The position numbers and the translations under genes were made by a program. A stretch of 36,296 bases of DNA from an uncultured Treponema sp. (GTDB lineage Bacteria; Spirochaetota; Spirochaetia; Treponematales; Treponemataceae), in contig CAMVHR010000032.1 in NCBI GenBank assembly GCA_947167345.1, forward strand, positions 1 through 36,296, written 5' to 3'. The notes under the pieces are model-generated. The model saw nothing but the letters and a program-made list of their open reading frames with translations. It did no database searches and was not told the origin of the DNA. Positions 6,807 to 16,885 of the stretch are shown piece by piece (the stretch's first letter is position 1; every line of letters begins with the position of its first letter).

Positions 6807-6831
6807 CAGAGAACTAAAAAAACGATATACT
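6803..6831 (+). promoter_or_regulatory. Promoter of the hypothetical gene at 6838
   Basis: TTTTCA (6803-6808), a 17-bp spacer and TATACT (6826-6831), 6 nt before the ATG. The -35 overlaps the tail of the preceding hairpin. Confidence 0.55.
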
Positions 6832-6837
6832 TGTGTC

Positions 6838-7344
6838 ATGAAATTAGAAAAACAATTCGTGTCAAAAGACAATAAGCTTTATATGCTTGACGGAACAGAA
6901 GTTCCTGTTGTGAATGCCAGCGTTTTAGACGCAAAGTTCTGTGTGAACGAAGCTTCTGCCCAGAATGTCAATGTTTTTTCCTGTATTGAACTTCCTTGGA
7001 CACAAATCGGCTGTGATGAAGAAAGCTATAATGAAGAATTTCTTGCCAGATTCAGGGATTTTTTTAAGGCTCTTGATGAAAAAAAAGTGTTTGCATTTAT
7101 TGTTCCTGTCGCAGACAAAATTCCTTCTTCTGAAGATGAAAAAGATGCTTTTGTTGCAAGCTTTAAGCATTGTGCCCGCCGCATAAAGGACTGTGTTTCT
7201 GTCGCAGGTTTTGCTGTGCCTTCATTGGAGACAGGCATAGATTCATCGTTCTTTATGGAAGAGTTGAGCCAGAAACATGAGCATTATGTTTTTTTCAGTA
7301 AAGACGGCAATGTTCTTTCCGACTCCTCTGTTGTAAAGTTCTGA
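6838..7344 (+). CDS. Hypothetical protein
   Basis: 168 residues, soluble, no signal peptide. The middle (about 70-125) reads as alternating strands and amphipathic helices (KKVFAFIVPVAD), possibly an alpha/beta fold. I do not recognise a family. It stands alone between the EIIA gene and the lytic transglycosylase gene. The ATG directly follows a -10 element and has no ribosome binding site. Confidence 0.7.
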   Translation: MKLEKQFVSKDNKLYMLDGTEVPVVNASVLDAKFCVNEASAQNVNVFSCIELPWTQIGCDEESYNEEFLARFRDFFKALDEKKVFAFIVPVADKIPSSEDEKDAFVASFKHCARRIKDCVSVAGFAVPSLETGIDSSFFMEELSQKHEHYVFFSKDGNVLSDSSVVKF

Positions 7345-7404
7345 TTGTAAATTCTTAAAAAGTGGAAGTAAATGTATTAAACCGCAAATATTTCAAAATT
7401 CTGC

Positions 7405-7433
7405 TTGTCAAAAACAATATTTTATGACAGAAT
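7405..7433 (+). promoter_or_regulatory. Promoter of the lytic transglycosylase gene
   Basis: TTGTCA (7405-7410), a 17-bp spacer and CAGAAT (7428-7433). The leader is about 25 nt and carries GGAG, unlike the leaderless genes nearby. Confidence 0.55.
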
Positions 7434-7463
7434 CATGCCAATTACTTAAATTGGAGTTGCGTC

Positions 7464-8318
7464 ATGGATCCACAGAGAGAAAATCTGGTAAAACTAGTTT
7501 TTGGCTCGCTATCTGTCTGTATTTTTCTTATTGTTGCATGTGTCAGTGTTTGTATATGTTTCCCGGCAGACAGCGATAGTAATGTAGTTCCCCTTATATC
7601 AAAGACTTCAAGGGATGTTGAAGACTCCTCTTCTGAAGAAAAATCTGTCCAGGCACAAGACGCTTCGGATAAAGATTTTTCTGCAATGGTAGTTGATAAT
7701 GACAAGTTTGACGAAGAGGAATTTGGTATAGTTGCGGATTTTACAGAAGAAACCGATGTCGGAATGCAGTTTGACTTTCCCCTTTCAAATGCTGATGCTG
7801 GATTGGTTTTCTATCGCCAGCAGCAGACAAAAAGTGCCGTTGAATGGTTTTATACCCATGTTACAGGAAGCCGGGATGTTGCAATTGCAGTTCTTGATGC
7901 TGCGTCGGAGTTTAATATTTCTCCAGCCCTTGCATTTTCCCTTGCTTATGCAGAAAGCATGTTCAACATAAAGGCAAAGCATACAAATGTTAATGGTTCC
8001 ATTGACCGTGGGCTTTTTCAGCTGAACAGCACTTCTTTTCCAAAGCTTTCTGAGGAAGAATTTTTTGATCCGCGCATTTCTGCATATTACGGAATGTCAC
8101 ATTTGAAGTATTGCATTGAGACAGCTGGTAATGAGATTGCAGGTCTTGCAATGTATAATGCCGGTCGTAACAAGGTTCAGAACAACAAGACACCGCAGAT
8201 AACTTTGAATTACATTTCTACAATAGAAGAATACAAGGCAAATCTTCAGGAAAAGTTTGCTTCTGAATTGATTGCATTTTATTCAGGTGCTACAGAAAAC
8301 TATCTTGTAAAATATTAG
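7464..8318 (+). CDS. Membrane-anchored SLT-type lytic transglycosylase
   Basis: 284 residues. An N-terminal membrane anchor (about 11-33) and a Ser/Asp/Glu-rich periplasmic linker (35-100) precede an SLT domain at about 135-270. The catalytic Glu is E164 (AYAESMF), followed by GLFQLN at 183-188 and AMYNAG, the standard GLQQ- and NAG-type blocks. It should cleave peptidoglycan glycan strands to anhydromuramic ends, in wall growth or assembly of envelope structures. GGAG precedes the ATG. Its stop codon interleaves with that of the convergent MATE gene. Confidence 0.88.
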   Translation: MDPQRENLVKLVFGSLSVCIFLIVACVSVCICFPADSDSNVVPLISKTSRDVEDSSSEEKSVQAQDASDKDFSAMVVDNDKFDEEEFGIVADFTEETDVGMQFDFPLSNADAGLVFYRQQQTKSAVEWFYTHVTGSRDVAIAVLDAASEFNISPALAFSLAYAESMFNIKAKHTNVNGSIDRGLFQLNSTSFPKLSEEEFFDPRISAYYGMSHLKYCIETAGNEIAGLAMYNAGRNKVQNNKTPQITLNYISTIEEYKANLQEKFASELIAFYSGATENYLVKY

Positions 8319-9691
8319 TCAGATAATCCCGCTATCTTTTTAGAAATTATCGTATAATAAGCTATGCTCAATGGAACAGCCGCAGCAAACCATGCAAGTG
8401 GTTCTGCGGCACAGATTCCTGCAAAGCTCCAAATCAGCGGTAGTGTGAATGAAGCTACAGAGCGTGCTATAAGTTCAAAAACTCCGCCCATTAACGGCCA
8501 AAAGCCTTTTCCAATGCTTTGAAGAATATTTCGGTAAATGAATATGACGAACAGTACCGGAAAGAATATTGTCGTTATTTTAAGATATTCCCGGGCTGAC
8601 TGAAGAATTTCGTTCCATGTTGTGCTGTCCATAGATGCCCTGTCCAAAAACAGTCCTACAAGCTGATTGCTCAAAGCCAGTGCCAGTACGGCTGCAATAA
8701 CTGCAAAAGTAATGCTTATGATGATTGCTTTTGTAACGCCTTCTTTTATGCGGTCGATTCGTCCTGCACCGAGATTCTGTCCGCCATAATTTGCAATGGT
8801 TATTCCCAATGTTCCTGCTGCAACTGTTACAAGTTGCTCCACTTTCTGAGCTGCTGTAAAGGCTGCAATCTTTGTTGAGCCGAACATGTTCAATGCGCCT
8901 TCAAGAACAATAGTGCCGATTGCAGTTATGCTGAACTGAAATCCCATGTTCATGCCAATGCTCAGATGCTTGGCTGCAAAATTGATGTCAAACACAAAGT
9001 GTTCCTTTTTGACTCGAAGGATCGGATATTTTATGATAATCCATATTAACGAAAGTATTCCACTGAAAATGTTTGAAACGACAGTTGCCCATGCAGCCCC
9101 TGCAATGCCCCAGTGAAAGTTTGCTATAAAAACAATGTCCAGAACAATGTTCAAAAGAGAGGCTATCAAAAGAAAATACAGGGGAGTCTTGCTGTCTCCA
9201 ACAGAACGCAGTATGCAGGAACATGCATTGTACAGAACCATTGACGGAATTCCTGCAAAAATTATGAATATGTATGAGTAAGACTGCTCCATTATGTCTT
9301 CTGGAGTGTTAATCAGATGCAGTATTGGTCTTGTTCCGATGCACGCAAGAAGCGTTATGATTATGCCTGTTGCAAAATTCAGTAAAATGTTTATTGCGAC
9401 AGAACGTTTTAATCCTTCTTCGTCATGTGCTCCGAACCTTTGGGCTGTAACGACAGCAAAGCCACTTGTCATGCCATATAAAAATCCAAGCACAAGAAAA
9501 TTCATTGGTCCTGTGTTGCCTACTGCGGCAAGGGCAGAAGGCCCTAAAAAGCGTCCGACGATAATGGTGTCGCACATATTGTACATCTGCTGGAATATAT
9601 TTCCTAGCAGTATTGGAAAAGAGTACAGGAGAAGCAGTTTAAAAGGTTCCCCTGTGGTCATGTCCATTCCGGACTTTTTAGGTGTACTCAT
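8315..9691 (-). CDS. MATE family efflux transporter
   Basis: 458 residues with about 12 hydrophobic segments. The N-terminus (PFKLLLLYSFPILLGNIFQQ) and DTIIVGRFLGPSALAAVGN are typical of the MATE superfamily, DinF/NorM-like branch. It should export drugs or metabolites by cation antiport at the inner membrane; the substrate is unknown. The ATG at 9691 lies 9 nt after a TATAGT -10 and has no clear Shine-Dalgarno. It converges with the transglycosylase gene (4-nt overlap) and is divergent from ftsH. Confidence 0.9.
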   Translation of the reverse strand: MSTPKKSGMDMTTGEPFKLLLLYSFPILLGNIFQQMYNMCDTIIVGRFLGPSALAAVGNTGPMNFLVLGFLYGMTSGFAVVTAQRFGAHDEEGLKRSVAINILLNFATGIIITLLACIGTRPILHLINTPEDIMEQSYSYIFIIFAGIPSMVLYNACSCILRSVGDSKTPLYFLLIASLLNIVLDIVFIANFHWGIAGAAWATVVSNIFSGILSLIWIIIKYPILRVKKEHFVFDINFAAKHLSIGMNMGFQFSITAIGTIVLEGALNMFGSTKIAAFTAAQKVEQLVTVAAGTLGITIANYGGQNLGAGRIDRIKEGVTKAIIISITFAVIAAVLALALSNQLVGLFLDRASMDSTTWNEILQSAREYLKITTIFFPVLFVIFIYRNILQSIGKGFWPLMGGVFELIARSVASFTLPLIWSFAGICAAEPLAWFAAAVPLSIAYYTIISKKIAGLSD

Positions 9692-9700
9692 ATCGATTGT

Positions 9701-9729
9701 ACTATAAGTAATTTATTTTCTTTAAGCAA
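9701..9729 (-). promoter_or_regulatory. Promoter of the MATE gene
   Basis: On the minus strand TTGCTT (9729-9724), a 17-bp spacer and TATAGT (9706-9701), 9 nt before the ATG. Confidence 0.5.
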
Positions 9730-9769
9730 GATATGGCATGATAAATAACATTTGTTTATAATTTTCATA

Positions 9770-9798
9770 TCGACTAAAGATGTTTTTTTTTATATATT
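9770..9798 (+). promoter_or_regulatory. Promoter of ftsH
   Basis: TCGACT (9770-9775), a 17-bp spacer and TATATT (9793-9798), 7 nt before ATG 9806. Confidence 0.55.
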
Positions 9799-9805
9799 AT
9801 GTAAT

Positions 9806-11941
9806 ATGAGCGATAACGAAGATAAGCGTGATGATAACGAAAAAAAAAGTGATTTTGATCCCTATGGTTTTTTTAAGTTGTCAATAGATGATCAGGAAAA
9901 AAAGAACGGAAATGGTGACAATAATTCCAATAAACCTCATTTTCCGATTTTTGTATTCATTCTGATTGCAATATGTCTGTTTGGTTTCTTTAATCTTATA
10001 TTTTCTTCAAAGCCAGATGATTTGATTGATTTTTCTGAATTCCGCAAGTTAATAGAAGAAGGAAAGATTGTCCGCGTTGAAATGAGCGATAATTACTTTT
10101 TGGGGTATGGGGAATCTTCTTCTTCCGTAGAAGAGTCTCCGTTCAGCAAATACATGCAGATTTTCAACCCTCAGAATCAGAAAAAGGACGTTTACCGTAC
10201 AACCGGCATAATCATACCTAGCTTTCTTGCAATGCTGGATGAAAAAGGCATTGAGTATAAATTTGTAACCCGTCAGAATGGCTATGTACTGCAGATTGTA
10301 ATGAATCTTCTTACAACGCTTGCTTTTATAGGCTTTATGTACTGGTTGTTTTTCCGCAAGATGGGAAGTGGTCTTGGCGGCTCTATTTTTGGCATGGGCG
10401 GTGGCAGATCAAAGGCCGTTGACGAGGGCAAGGTAAAGACTCGTTTTGCAGATGTCGCCGGTGTTGATGAAGCAAAGGAAGAACTTGTTGAAGTTGTAGA
10501 CTTTTTGAAAACTCCAAAAAAATATACTGACATTGGTGGTAAAATTCCTAAGGGCGTTTTGCTTGTAGGTCCTCCAGGTACAGGAAAAACTTTGCTTGCA
10601 CGTGCAGTTGCTGGTGAAGCTGGTGTTCCGTTCTTTAGGATAAGCGGTTCTGACTTTGTGGAAATGTTTGTTGGTGTCGGTGCAAGCCGTGTGCGTGATT
10701 TGTTCCGTACTGCTCGTGAAAAAGCTCCTTGCATTATCTTTATTGATGAGCTTGATGCAATCGGCAAGAGCCGTGTAAATAATCTTGGTGGAAACGATGA
10801 GCGCGAGCAGACTCTTAACCAGCTGCTTGTAGAGATGGACGGTTTTGATAACGAAAAAGGTCTGATTATCCTTGGTGCGACAAACCGTGCCGACATTCTA
10901 GACCCTGCATTGTTGCGTCCAGGTCGTTTTGACCGTCAGGTTCCTGTGGAGCGTCCTGACGTAAAGGGTAGGGAAGACATTCTGCGCATTCACTCAAAGA
11001 ATGTAAAGCTTGACGATGATGTTGACTTTACTTCCCTTGCACATGGTACTATAGGCTTTGCTGGAGCAGACCTTGCCAATGTCGTAAATGAGGCGGCTCT
11101 GCTTGCAGTTCGCAACGGTCACAAGAAGGTAAGCATGAGTGACTTCAACGATGCTATTGATAAAGTAAGCATTGGCTTGAAGAAAAAGAACCGTAGGGAA
11201 AATGAAAAGGAACATCGTCTTGTTGCTGTTCATGAAAGCGGTCATGCCCTTGTTGGTGCTTTTACACCGGACTATCCTCCTGTAAACAAAATAACTGTTG
11301 TGCCTCGCTCTCATGGTGTTGGTGGCTTTACACAGTATCGTGAAGAAGAAGAAAAGAATTTCCAGACACGAAAAGATCTTATTAATGAGATAGATACTTT
11401 GCTCGGAGGCCGTGCTGCTGAAGAGGTTGTGTTTGGAGAGATTTCTACTGGCGCGGCAAATGATATTAGTCATGCGACAGGTCTTTTAAAGAGCATGATT
11501 TGTGACTACGGCATGAGTGATCGCTTTAAGAACATGACTCTTGGAAAGAGCGGCCGCGGATATAATGGACCTCAGGAACCTGAATTAGTCCGCGAGTTCA
11601 GTGAAGAAACCCAGAAATATATTGATGAGGAAATAGCCCGCATCCTTGATGAACGATATACCTATGTAAAGGGTGTTTTAAAGAGCCATCGTTCACTTTT
11701 GGATTATGTTTCTAATCGTCTTTTAGAAAAAGAAACGATAGATGGCAAGGAATTTGAAGAAATTGTAAAAGCTGAAAATCACTGTTCAGAGCTTGAGGCT
11801 TCTGCCGTACAGAAAGAGGTTCTTTCTGAGCCGGTAGAGTCTGAAAAGCCTAAACGTGGCAGAAAAAAGAAGGATGTAAAGTCTGTGACAGAAGAGCCAC
11901 CTAAGAAGAGGGGTAGAAAACCCTCTAAAAAGGAAGAGTAA
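9806..11941 (+). CDS. ftsH: ATP-dependent zinc metalloprotease FtsH
   Basis: 711 residues from ATG 9806. An acidic N-terminal cytoplasmic tail (1-45) is followed by membrane segment 1 (about 46-67), an extracytoplasmic loop, and membrane segment 2 (about 163-183). The AAA domain has Walker A GPPGTGKT at 255-262, Walker [12 protein letters not shown] and an arginine-finger region. The zinc site is HESGH at 476-480. FtsH degrades misassembled membrane proteins and selected regulators. The 30-residue C-terminal tail is unusual: it holds two RGRK-type basic repeats (KRGRKKK and KKRGRKPSK) resembling AT-hook motifs. An upstream start at 9752 would place the promoter inside the gene and is rejected. 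Confidence 0.95.
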   Translation: MSDNEDKRDDNEKKSDFDPYGFFKLSIDDQEKKNGNGDNNSNKPHFPIFVFILIAICLFGFFNLIFSSKPDDLIDFSEFRKLIEEGKIVRVEMSDNYFLGYGESSSSVEESPFSKYMQIFNPQNQKKDVYRTTGIIIPSFLAMLDEKGIEYKFVTRQNGYVLQIVMNLLTTLAFIGFMYWLFFRKMGSGLGGSIFGMGGGRSKAVDEGKVKTRFADVAGVDEAKEELVEVVDFLKTPKKYTDIGGKIPKGVLLVGPPGTGKTLLARAVAGEAGVPFFRISGSDFVEMFVGVGASRVRDLFRTAREKAPCIIFIDELDAIGKSRVNNLGGNDEREQTLNQLLVEMDGFDNEKGLIILGATNRADILDPALLRPGRFDRQVPVERPDVKGREDILRIHSKNVKLDDDVDFTSLAHGTIGFAGADLANVVNEAALLAVRNGHKKVSMSDFNDAIDKVSIGLKKKNRRENEKEHRLVAVHESGHALVGAFTPDYPPVNKITVVPRSHGVGGFTQYREEEEKNFQTRKDLINEIDTLLGGRAAEEVVFGEISTGAANDISHATGLLKSMICDYGMSDRFKNMTLGKSGRGYNGPQEPELVREFSEETQKYIDEEIARILDERYTYVKGVLKSHRSLLDYVSNRLLEKETIDGKEFEEIVKAENHCSELEASAVQKEVLSEPVESEKPKRGRKKKDVKSVTEEPPKKRGRKPSKKEE

Positions 11942-11952
11942 TATACTGCATT

Positions 11953-12540
11953 ATGTCGTCAAAGAAGAATTCCATAAGGATTGTCAGGGCTGTAAGTGCC
12001 TTTTCAAAAAAGCTTTCTCGATTTACTGAGGCTAATCAGAATGCAGAACCTGCACGTCCTATGCGTGCAGATGAAATCCGCCAGAAAAAAGTTGATTATT
12101 ACGAAGAAGAATTCAAGCTTTCTGTTGCTGGGAATTACCGCAAGTATCGTTTTCCATACAAGACGCTCGGTTCCTCTTCTTCCATTGCAGATGCAATATT
12201 AAAAGATGAGGAACGGTTGCTTTCGGCATATAATCTTTTTAAAGCCGTAAAGGAGGCAAACGCTCAGTTTGCCAAGTATGAAACCTTCATTGTAGACAAC
12301 GTAATTGCGACACCATTGAATGTAATGGATCAGTATACTACTGGCGATGAATTTATATATTTGCAGTGCTGGTTGTATTTTGAAAAGAAAATAAGAGATT
12401 TCATTCCATTTATGAATGTCAATACTGACGGGACTTACCGGTTGCAGTTTGCGTCTGCATCTGATTATCGGTGGAATCATACTGATAAAGAAATATTTGC
12501 CGTAATTCATCAGAATTTTTATCCTGCGGAGCCTTTGTAA
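11953..12540 (+). CDS. Hypothetical protein in the ftsH-mnmG operon
   Basis: 195 residues with a very basic, Ser-rich N-terminus (first 25 residues) and a soluble remainder rich in aromatic residues. No family recognised. It sits 11 nt after ftsH and 2 nt before mnmG, so the three are almost certainly co-transcribed. The basic front end could be an RNA- or membrane-binding tail, but it does not look like a signal peptide. Confidence 0.75.
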   Translation: MSSKKNSIRIVRAVSAFSKKLSRFTEANQNAEPARPMRADEIRQKKVDYYEEEFKLSVAGNYRKYRFPYKTLGSSSSIADAILKDEERLLSAYNLFKAVKEANAQFAKYETFIVDNVIATPLNVMDQYTTGDEFIYLQCWLYFEKKIRDFIPFMNVNTDGTYRLQFASASDYRWNHTDKEIFAVIHQNFYPAEPL

Positions 12541-12542
12541 TC

Positions 12543-14615
12543 ATGTCTTTTTACGATTATTTTGATGTCGCTGTTGTTGGTGGCGGTCATGCCGGCATTG
12601 AAGCATCCCTTGCTTGTGCACGAATGGGCTTAAAGACTGTCCTTGTTACCCAGACGATAGATTCTATTGGTCGAATGTCATGCAATCCGTCAATAGGCGG
12701 CATTGCAAAAGGAAACATTGTCCGCGAAATAGATGCTTTGGGCGGTGAAATGGGAAAGCTTATCGACCGCTCCATGATTCAGTTCAGGCTTTTAAACAGG
12801 AGCCGAGGTCCTGCAGTACAGGCACCGCGCTCGCAGGCTGACAAACTTTTGTATGCACAGCTTGCCCGTAAAACTCTTGAAACTACGCCAAACTTAAGTA
12901 CCCTAATGGATACTGTCGTTGACATTCTGACTGTTGCAAGTTCTGAGCCATTGCCTGCTGCAACAGATTCTTCTGCTGAAGAAGGTTCTTTGCCTGGTGA
13001 AAAGAGAGGTTCTTCCTCTTATGAATTTGCAACGGAAGCTGCAAAGAGCGGTATGAGGCAGAAGGTTACTGGCATTGTGACTGAACGAGGCCGCATTATT
13101 CCTGTGCGTTCTGTCGTATTGACGACTGGAACGTTTTTGGGCGGAAGAATATTCATTGGAGAATTTGATGCACCTTGCGGAAGACTTGGCGAAGGCGGGG
13201 CTTTTGGACTGACTGAAAGTCTTACACGTCTGGGCTTTACTACAGGTCGCCTTAAAACTGGAACTCCGCCAAGAATCTTGAAGCATACTGTTGATTTTTC
13301 TAAGTTTGAGCTTCAGGAAGGTGATAAGGACGTTATACCTTTCAGTTTTGACGATGAATCTGTTGACCGCCCGATGGTTCCTTGTCATTTGGTATATACC
13401 AATGAAGAAACTCATAAAATCATTCGTGAAAATATTGGACGTTCTCCTTTGTATTCAGGAAAGATTCATGGTGTAGGTCCACGTTATTGCCCTTCAATTG
13501 AAGACAAGGTAATGCGTTTTACAGAACGTGAACGTCATCAGCTTTTTGTTGAGCCGGAAGGACTGGAAACTGATGAAATATATTTGAATGGGCTTTCATC
13601 TTCTTTACCAGAAGAGGTTCAGGATGCCTTTTTGCGTACAATGCCTGGATTTGAAAACTGTGTTGTCGCACGTCCGGGCTATGCTGTTGAATATGATTAT
13701 GTGGAACCGACACAGCTGTTCCCTTCTCTTGAAACAAAACGTGTTGCAGGTCTTTTTAATGCAGGACAGATTAACGGAACGTCAGGCTATGAAGAGGCGG
13801 CTGGACAGGGGCTTGTAGCTGGTATTAATGCTGGTCTGTACGCACGCGCCCATGCAGAGCTGTGCGGGACTTTGTGCTGCCCTGACAGTTCTATGGGGGC
13901 AAGCCCTGCAAGCGGAGAAGAAAATCATTTTCAGCCTAAACCTTTATTTACTAATGAAGAGAAGCACTTCTTTGCAGATGTTTCTGCAAGGGAAACAAAA
14001 GCCTTGTCTGAAAAACTTAAAATGATTCAGAGAGAATCTGGAAAAAATCATTTTAATGATATTCCTGTTTATGAGCCATTGATTCTTGGTAGGGATGAGG
14101 CTTATATTGGTGTTCTGATAGACGATTTGGTTACTTTAGGAACAAAAGAGCCGTACCGCATGTTTACTGCCCGTGCTGAATACCGCTTAAAGCTTCGCCA
14201 TGATACTGCGGACAGGCGCTTACGTGAAAAAGGCTATAGAGTGGGACTCATTTCAAAATCTCAGATTGAAGTTTTGCACCGTAAGTATGAAAATGTTGCT
14301 GAAGCCCTTGAATATATAACAAAGCATCCGTCTGCCACAAATCCGGGACAGTTTTCTGATCAGGAATGGGAAGAAGCTCAGGAAGATTACAAGTACCGCT
14401 ATTATATAGAAAAGCAGGATGCAAGGGTTGCAAAAATGCACCGCATGGAACATGCAAAGATTCCTGCTGATTTTGACTACTCAAAGATTGTTGCATTGAG
14501 TGCGGAGAGCCGAGGAAAGCTTGAAAAGGTAAGACCCTTGACGCTTGGGCAGGCATCGCGCATAAGCGGAATCCGTACAAGCGATATAATGCTTTTGATG
14601 GTGTATTTGAAGTAG
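12543..14615 (+). CDS. mnmG: tRNA uridine-34 carboxymethylaminomethyl modification enzyme MnmG (GidA)
   Basis: 690 residues, longer than the usual 620-650. The FAD-binding GGGHAGIEA lies at 13-21, and [12 protein letters not shown] at 46-57 is diagnostic. It works with MnmE to modify the wobble uridine of several tRNAs. Two additions account for the extra length: a low-complexity Ser/Glu/Gly insert at about 131-172, and a second stretch after HAEL (about 438-460) containing CGTLCC. Both lie between conserved blocks, so the enzyme is probably functional. The gene starts 2 nt after the preceding stop. mnmE is not in the window. Confidence 0.95.
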   Translation: MSFYDYFDVAVVGGGHAGIEASLACARMGLKTVLVTQTIDSIGRMSCNPSIGGIAKGNIVREIDALGGEMGKLIDRSMIQFRLLNRSRGPAVQAPRSQADKLLYAQLARKTLETTPNLSTLMDTVVDILTVASSEPLPAATDSSAEEGSLPGEKRGSSSYEFATEAAKSGMRQKVTGIVTERGRIIPVRSVVLTTGTFLGGRIFIGEFDAPCGRLGEGGAFGLTESLTRLGFTTGRLKTGTPPRILKHTVDFSKFELQEGDKDVIPFSFDDESVDRPMVPCHLVYTNEETHKIIRENIGRSPLYSGKIHGVGPRYCPSIEDKVMRFTERERHQLFVEPEGLETDEIYLNGLSSSLPEEVQDAFLRTMPGFENCVVARPGYAVEYDYVEPTQLFPSLETKRVAGLFNAGQINGTSGYEEAAGQGLVAGINAGLYARAHAELCGTLCCPDSSMGASPASGEENHFQPKPLFTNEEKHFFADVSARETKALSEKLKMIQRESGKNHFNDIPVYEPLILGRDEAYIGVLIDDLVTLGTKEPYRMFTARAEYRLKLRHDTADRRLREKGYRVGLISKSQIEVLHRKYENVAEALEYITKHPSATNPGQFSDQEWEEAQEDYKYRYYIEKQDARVAKMHRMEHAKIPADFDYSKIVALSAESRGKLEKVRPLTLGQASRISGIRTSDIMLLMVYLK

Positions 14616-14632
14616 CTGATTTTGCTACTGTG

Positions 14633-14661
14633 TTGATTATTTCATGAATTTAGTCCATACT
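14633..14661 (+). promoter_or_regulatory. Promoter of purB
   Basis: TTGATT (14633-14638), a 17-bp spacer and CATACT (14656-14661), 6 nt before ATG 14668. It supports this start over the ATG at 14644, which lies inside the promoter. Confidence 0.5.
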
Positions 14662-14667
14662 CAGTGT

Positions 14668-16089
14668 ATGGAAACACGTAACATTTTTGAAAACCTCTCA
14701 TGTATTGATCACAGATATTCATTGTCAGAAGCCGATGCCTTCGCAGGGCTTTCCAAATATATTTCAGAAGAAGCTAGCATTCGCTCTTGTGCAAAGTGCG
14801 AGGCTGCTCTTGTTAAGGCTCATCTGAAAGTCCGCGGGCAGCTTACTGATGCTGTTGCTAAAAAACTTGACGATGTTGCTTCTGCAATTGACCCTCAGGA
14901 AGTGTATGCGGAAGAAGAGAAAACCAAGCACAATATTCGTGCACTTGTAAATGTAATGAAGACCAAGGTTGATTCTGATATAGGTCCTCTCATTCATCTT
15001 GGTGCAACTTCCGTTGACATTCTTGACACTGCACTCAGTTGCCGCATGAGAGATGTCACAAAGAATGTCGTTCTTCCAGAACTTAAAAAACTTGAAAATT
15101 ATCTGTGCGACATTGCAGAGCGAGAATGTGCTACTCCTCAGGTAGGACGCACTCATGGACAGCACGCAGTTCCAATTACATTCGGCTGGAGCATTGCAGA
15201 ATTTGTAAGCCGTCTTGGAAAGTCTATCCTTAAAATAGAAGAACTTAGCAATGATCTTGTAGGAAAACTTGCAGGCCCTGTAGGCTCTTACAATGGACCT
15301 TCAATGATTGTAAAAGATCCAGAAGAGCTTGAACGTACATATACGGAATTCCTTGGATTAAAGCCTAGCGAGTATTCCAACCAGCTTGTTGAGCCAGAGC
15401 ATGTCCTTCGCCTTCTGCTTGAAATGAATGTTGCTTTCGGCATTATTGCAAACCTTGCTGATGACCTTAGAAACCTTCAGCGTTCTGAAATTGGCGAAGT
15501 GTTTGAATATTTTGCTTCTACTCAGGTAGGATCTTCTACAATGCCTCAGAAGCGCAATCCTTGGAACAGTGAGCATGTAAAGTCTTTGTGGAAGGCAATG
15601 TGTCCGCGCGTAATTACTTTCTATATGGATCAGATTTCGGAACACCAGAGAGACCTTACAAACTCTGCAAGCCAGCGTTTTATTGCAGATTATGTTTCTG
15701 GTTTTACAATGGCTGTAGCCCGCATGAATTCTGTTGTAAAGGGGCTTCAGGCTGACAAGGACGGCATGGCACGCAATCTTGAAAATGCTGGTGGAAAGGT
15801 AAAGGGCGGTGTTCTTGCTGAACCTGCTTACATTCTTCTTGGAGAGGCCGGTTACAATGACGGTCATGAGGTTATCCGAAAGATTACGCTTGAAGCAGAA
15901 AAGACGGGAAAGACTTTCTTTGAAGTTTTAAAAACTCATGAAAAAGAATATAAGGACATTACTGCCCAGCTTGAAAAGCTTGGCGTAGAAAATCCTGCAA
16001 ACTTCTTTGAACATCCTTCTAATTACTGCGGTCTTGCTGCAGTCAAGTCCAAGAGACTTGCGCAGAAATACAAGGAATTGATGAAATAA
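14668..16089 (+). CDS. purB: Adenylosuccinate lyase
   Basis: 473 residues. The fumarase/aspartase superfamily signature SSTMPQKRNP lies at 289-298, and the conserved histidine block RTHGQHAVP at 161-169. It catalyses two steps of purine synthesis: SAICAR to AICAR, and adenylosuccinate to AMP, releasing fumarate each time. The chosen ATG gives RYSLSEADA near the N-terminus as in the family. It is followed after 1 nt by proC, so it heads a purB-proC-oxidoreductase operon. Confidence 0.93.
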   Translation: METRNIFENLSCIDHRYSLSEADAFAGLSKYISEEASIRSCAKCEAALVKAHLKVRGQLTDAVAKKLDDVASAIDPQEVYAEEEKTKHNIRALVNVMKTKVDSDIGPLIHLGATSVDILDTALSCRMRDVTKNVVLPELKKLENYLCDIAERECATPQVGRTHGQHAVPITFGWSIAEFVSRLGKSILKIEELSNDLVGKLAGPVGSYNGPSMIVKDPEELERTYTEFLGLKPSEYSNQLVEPEHVLRLLLEMNVAFGIIANLADDLRNLQRSEIGEVFEYFASTQVGSSTMPQKRNPWNSEHVKSLWKAMCPRVITFYMDQISEHQRDLTNSASQRFIADYVSGFTMAVARMNSVVKGLQADKDGMARNLENAGGKVKGGVLAEPAYILLGEAGYNDGHEVIRKITLEAEKTGKTFFEVLKTHEKEYKDITAQLEKLGVENPANFFEHPSNYCGLAAVKSKRLAQKYKELMK

Positions 16090-16090
16090 A

Positions 16091-16885
16091 ATGGAAAAGA
16101 TTGGTTTTATTGGAATGGGAAACATGGCACTGGCAATTGCTGGTGGCTTCATAAACTCTGGTAAAGTAAAGGGCAACGATATTTATGCTTATGCACCTAA
16201 TCAGGAAAAGCTTAAGAAGAATGCTGAAAAATTAGGTTTTATTGCAGTCGAGTCTCTTGTTCTACTGTGTAAAAAATGCGATACGGTTATTGTTGCCTGT
16301 AAACCATATCAGATAAAAGATGTTCTTTCTGAATGTGCTTCTGAGCTTAAGGGAAAGGCTCTTGTTTCTGTTGCTGCAGGTTGGGTTCATTCTACTTTCC
16401 ATGATATTCTTGGTGATGATGTACGCATTCAGTGCATAATGCCAAATACTCCAGCCCTTGTTGGTGAAGGTGTCATGCTGTTTGAAAAGCAGACTTCTCT
16501 TACACAGGAAGAACTTGCTCAGGCAAAAGAGCTTTTTTCTGCACTCGGCATTGTAGAAGAACTTCCAACCAATCTTATGGGAATTGGTGGGGCTGTAAGC
16601 GGATGTGGTCCTGCATTTATGGACATGATAATGGAAGCTTATGCTGATGCTGCCGTGAAATATGGTATTGCACGTCCTGTAGCATACAAGCTGGTTGCTC
16701 AGACAATGCTTGGCAGTGCAAAACTTCAGCAGGTGACAGGAAGTCATCCGGGAGTGCTTAAGGATGCAGTTTGCTCTCCTAACGGCACTACGATCCGTGG
16801 TGTTGATTCTCTAGAGAAGAATGGTCTTCGCGGTGCACTTATTTCCAGCATAGATGTAATAATGGATTATAAGGCAAAAAAATAA
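16091..16885 (+). CDS. proC: Pyrroline-5-carboxylate reductase
   Basis: 264 residues, the usual length. The Rossmann motif GFIGMGNMA is at 5-13, and the family signature HPGVLKDAVCSPNGTT lies in the C-terminal dimerisation domain. It carries out the last step of proline synthesis, NAD(P)H-dependent reduction of pyrroline-5-carboxylate. The start is 1 nt after purB, and the stop overlaps the next start as TAATG, so translation is coupled to both neighbours. Confidence 0.94.
   Translation: MEKIGFIGMGNMALAIAGGFINSGKVKGNDIYAYAPNQEKLKKNAEKLGFIAVESLVLLCKKCDTVIVACKPYQIKDVLSECASELKGKALVSVAAGWVHSTFHDILGDDVRIQCIMPNTPALVGEGVMLFEKQTSLTQEELAQAKELFSALGIVEELPTNLMGIGGAVSGCGPAFMDMIMEAYADAAVKYGIARPVAYKLVAQTMLGSAKLQQVTGSHPGVLKDAVCSPNGTTIRGVDSLEKNGLRGALISSIDVIMDYKAKK

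Noticed and set aside
9752..9805. Upstream start for ftsH
   Set aside because: It would encode 18 hydrophobic residues across the promoter and has no ribosome binding site; ATG 9806 is immediately downstream of a -10 element.
10282..10896. 204-codon antisense frame inside ftsH
   Set aside because: It mirrors the AAA domain codons, is rich in Ser/Pro/Arg as expected of a shadow frame, and has no ribosome binding site.
12903..13415. 170-codon antisense frame inside mnmG
   Set aside because: Shadow of a strongly conserved gene; composition is not protein-like.
14644..14667. ATG 14644 as the purB start
   Set aside because: It lies within the promoter spacer, and the family-like N-terminus begins at ATG 14668.
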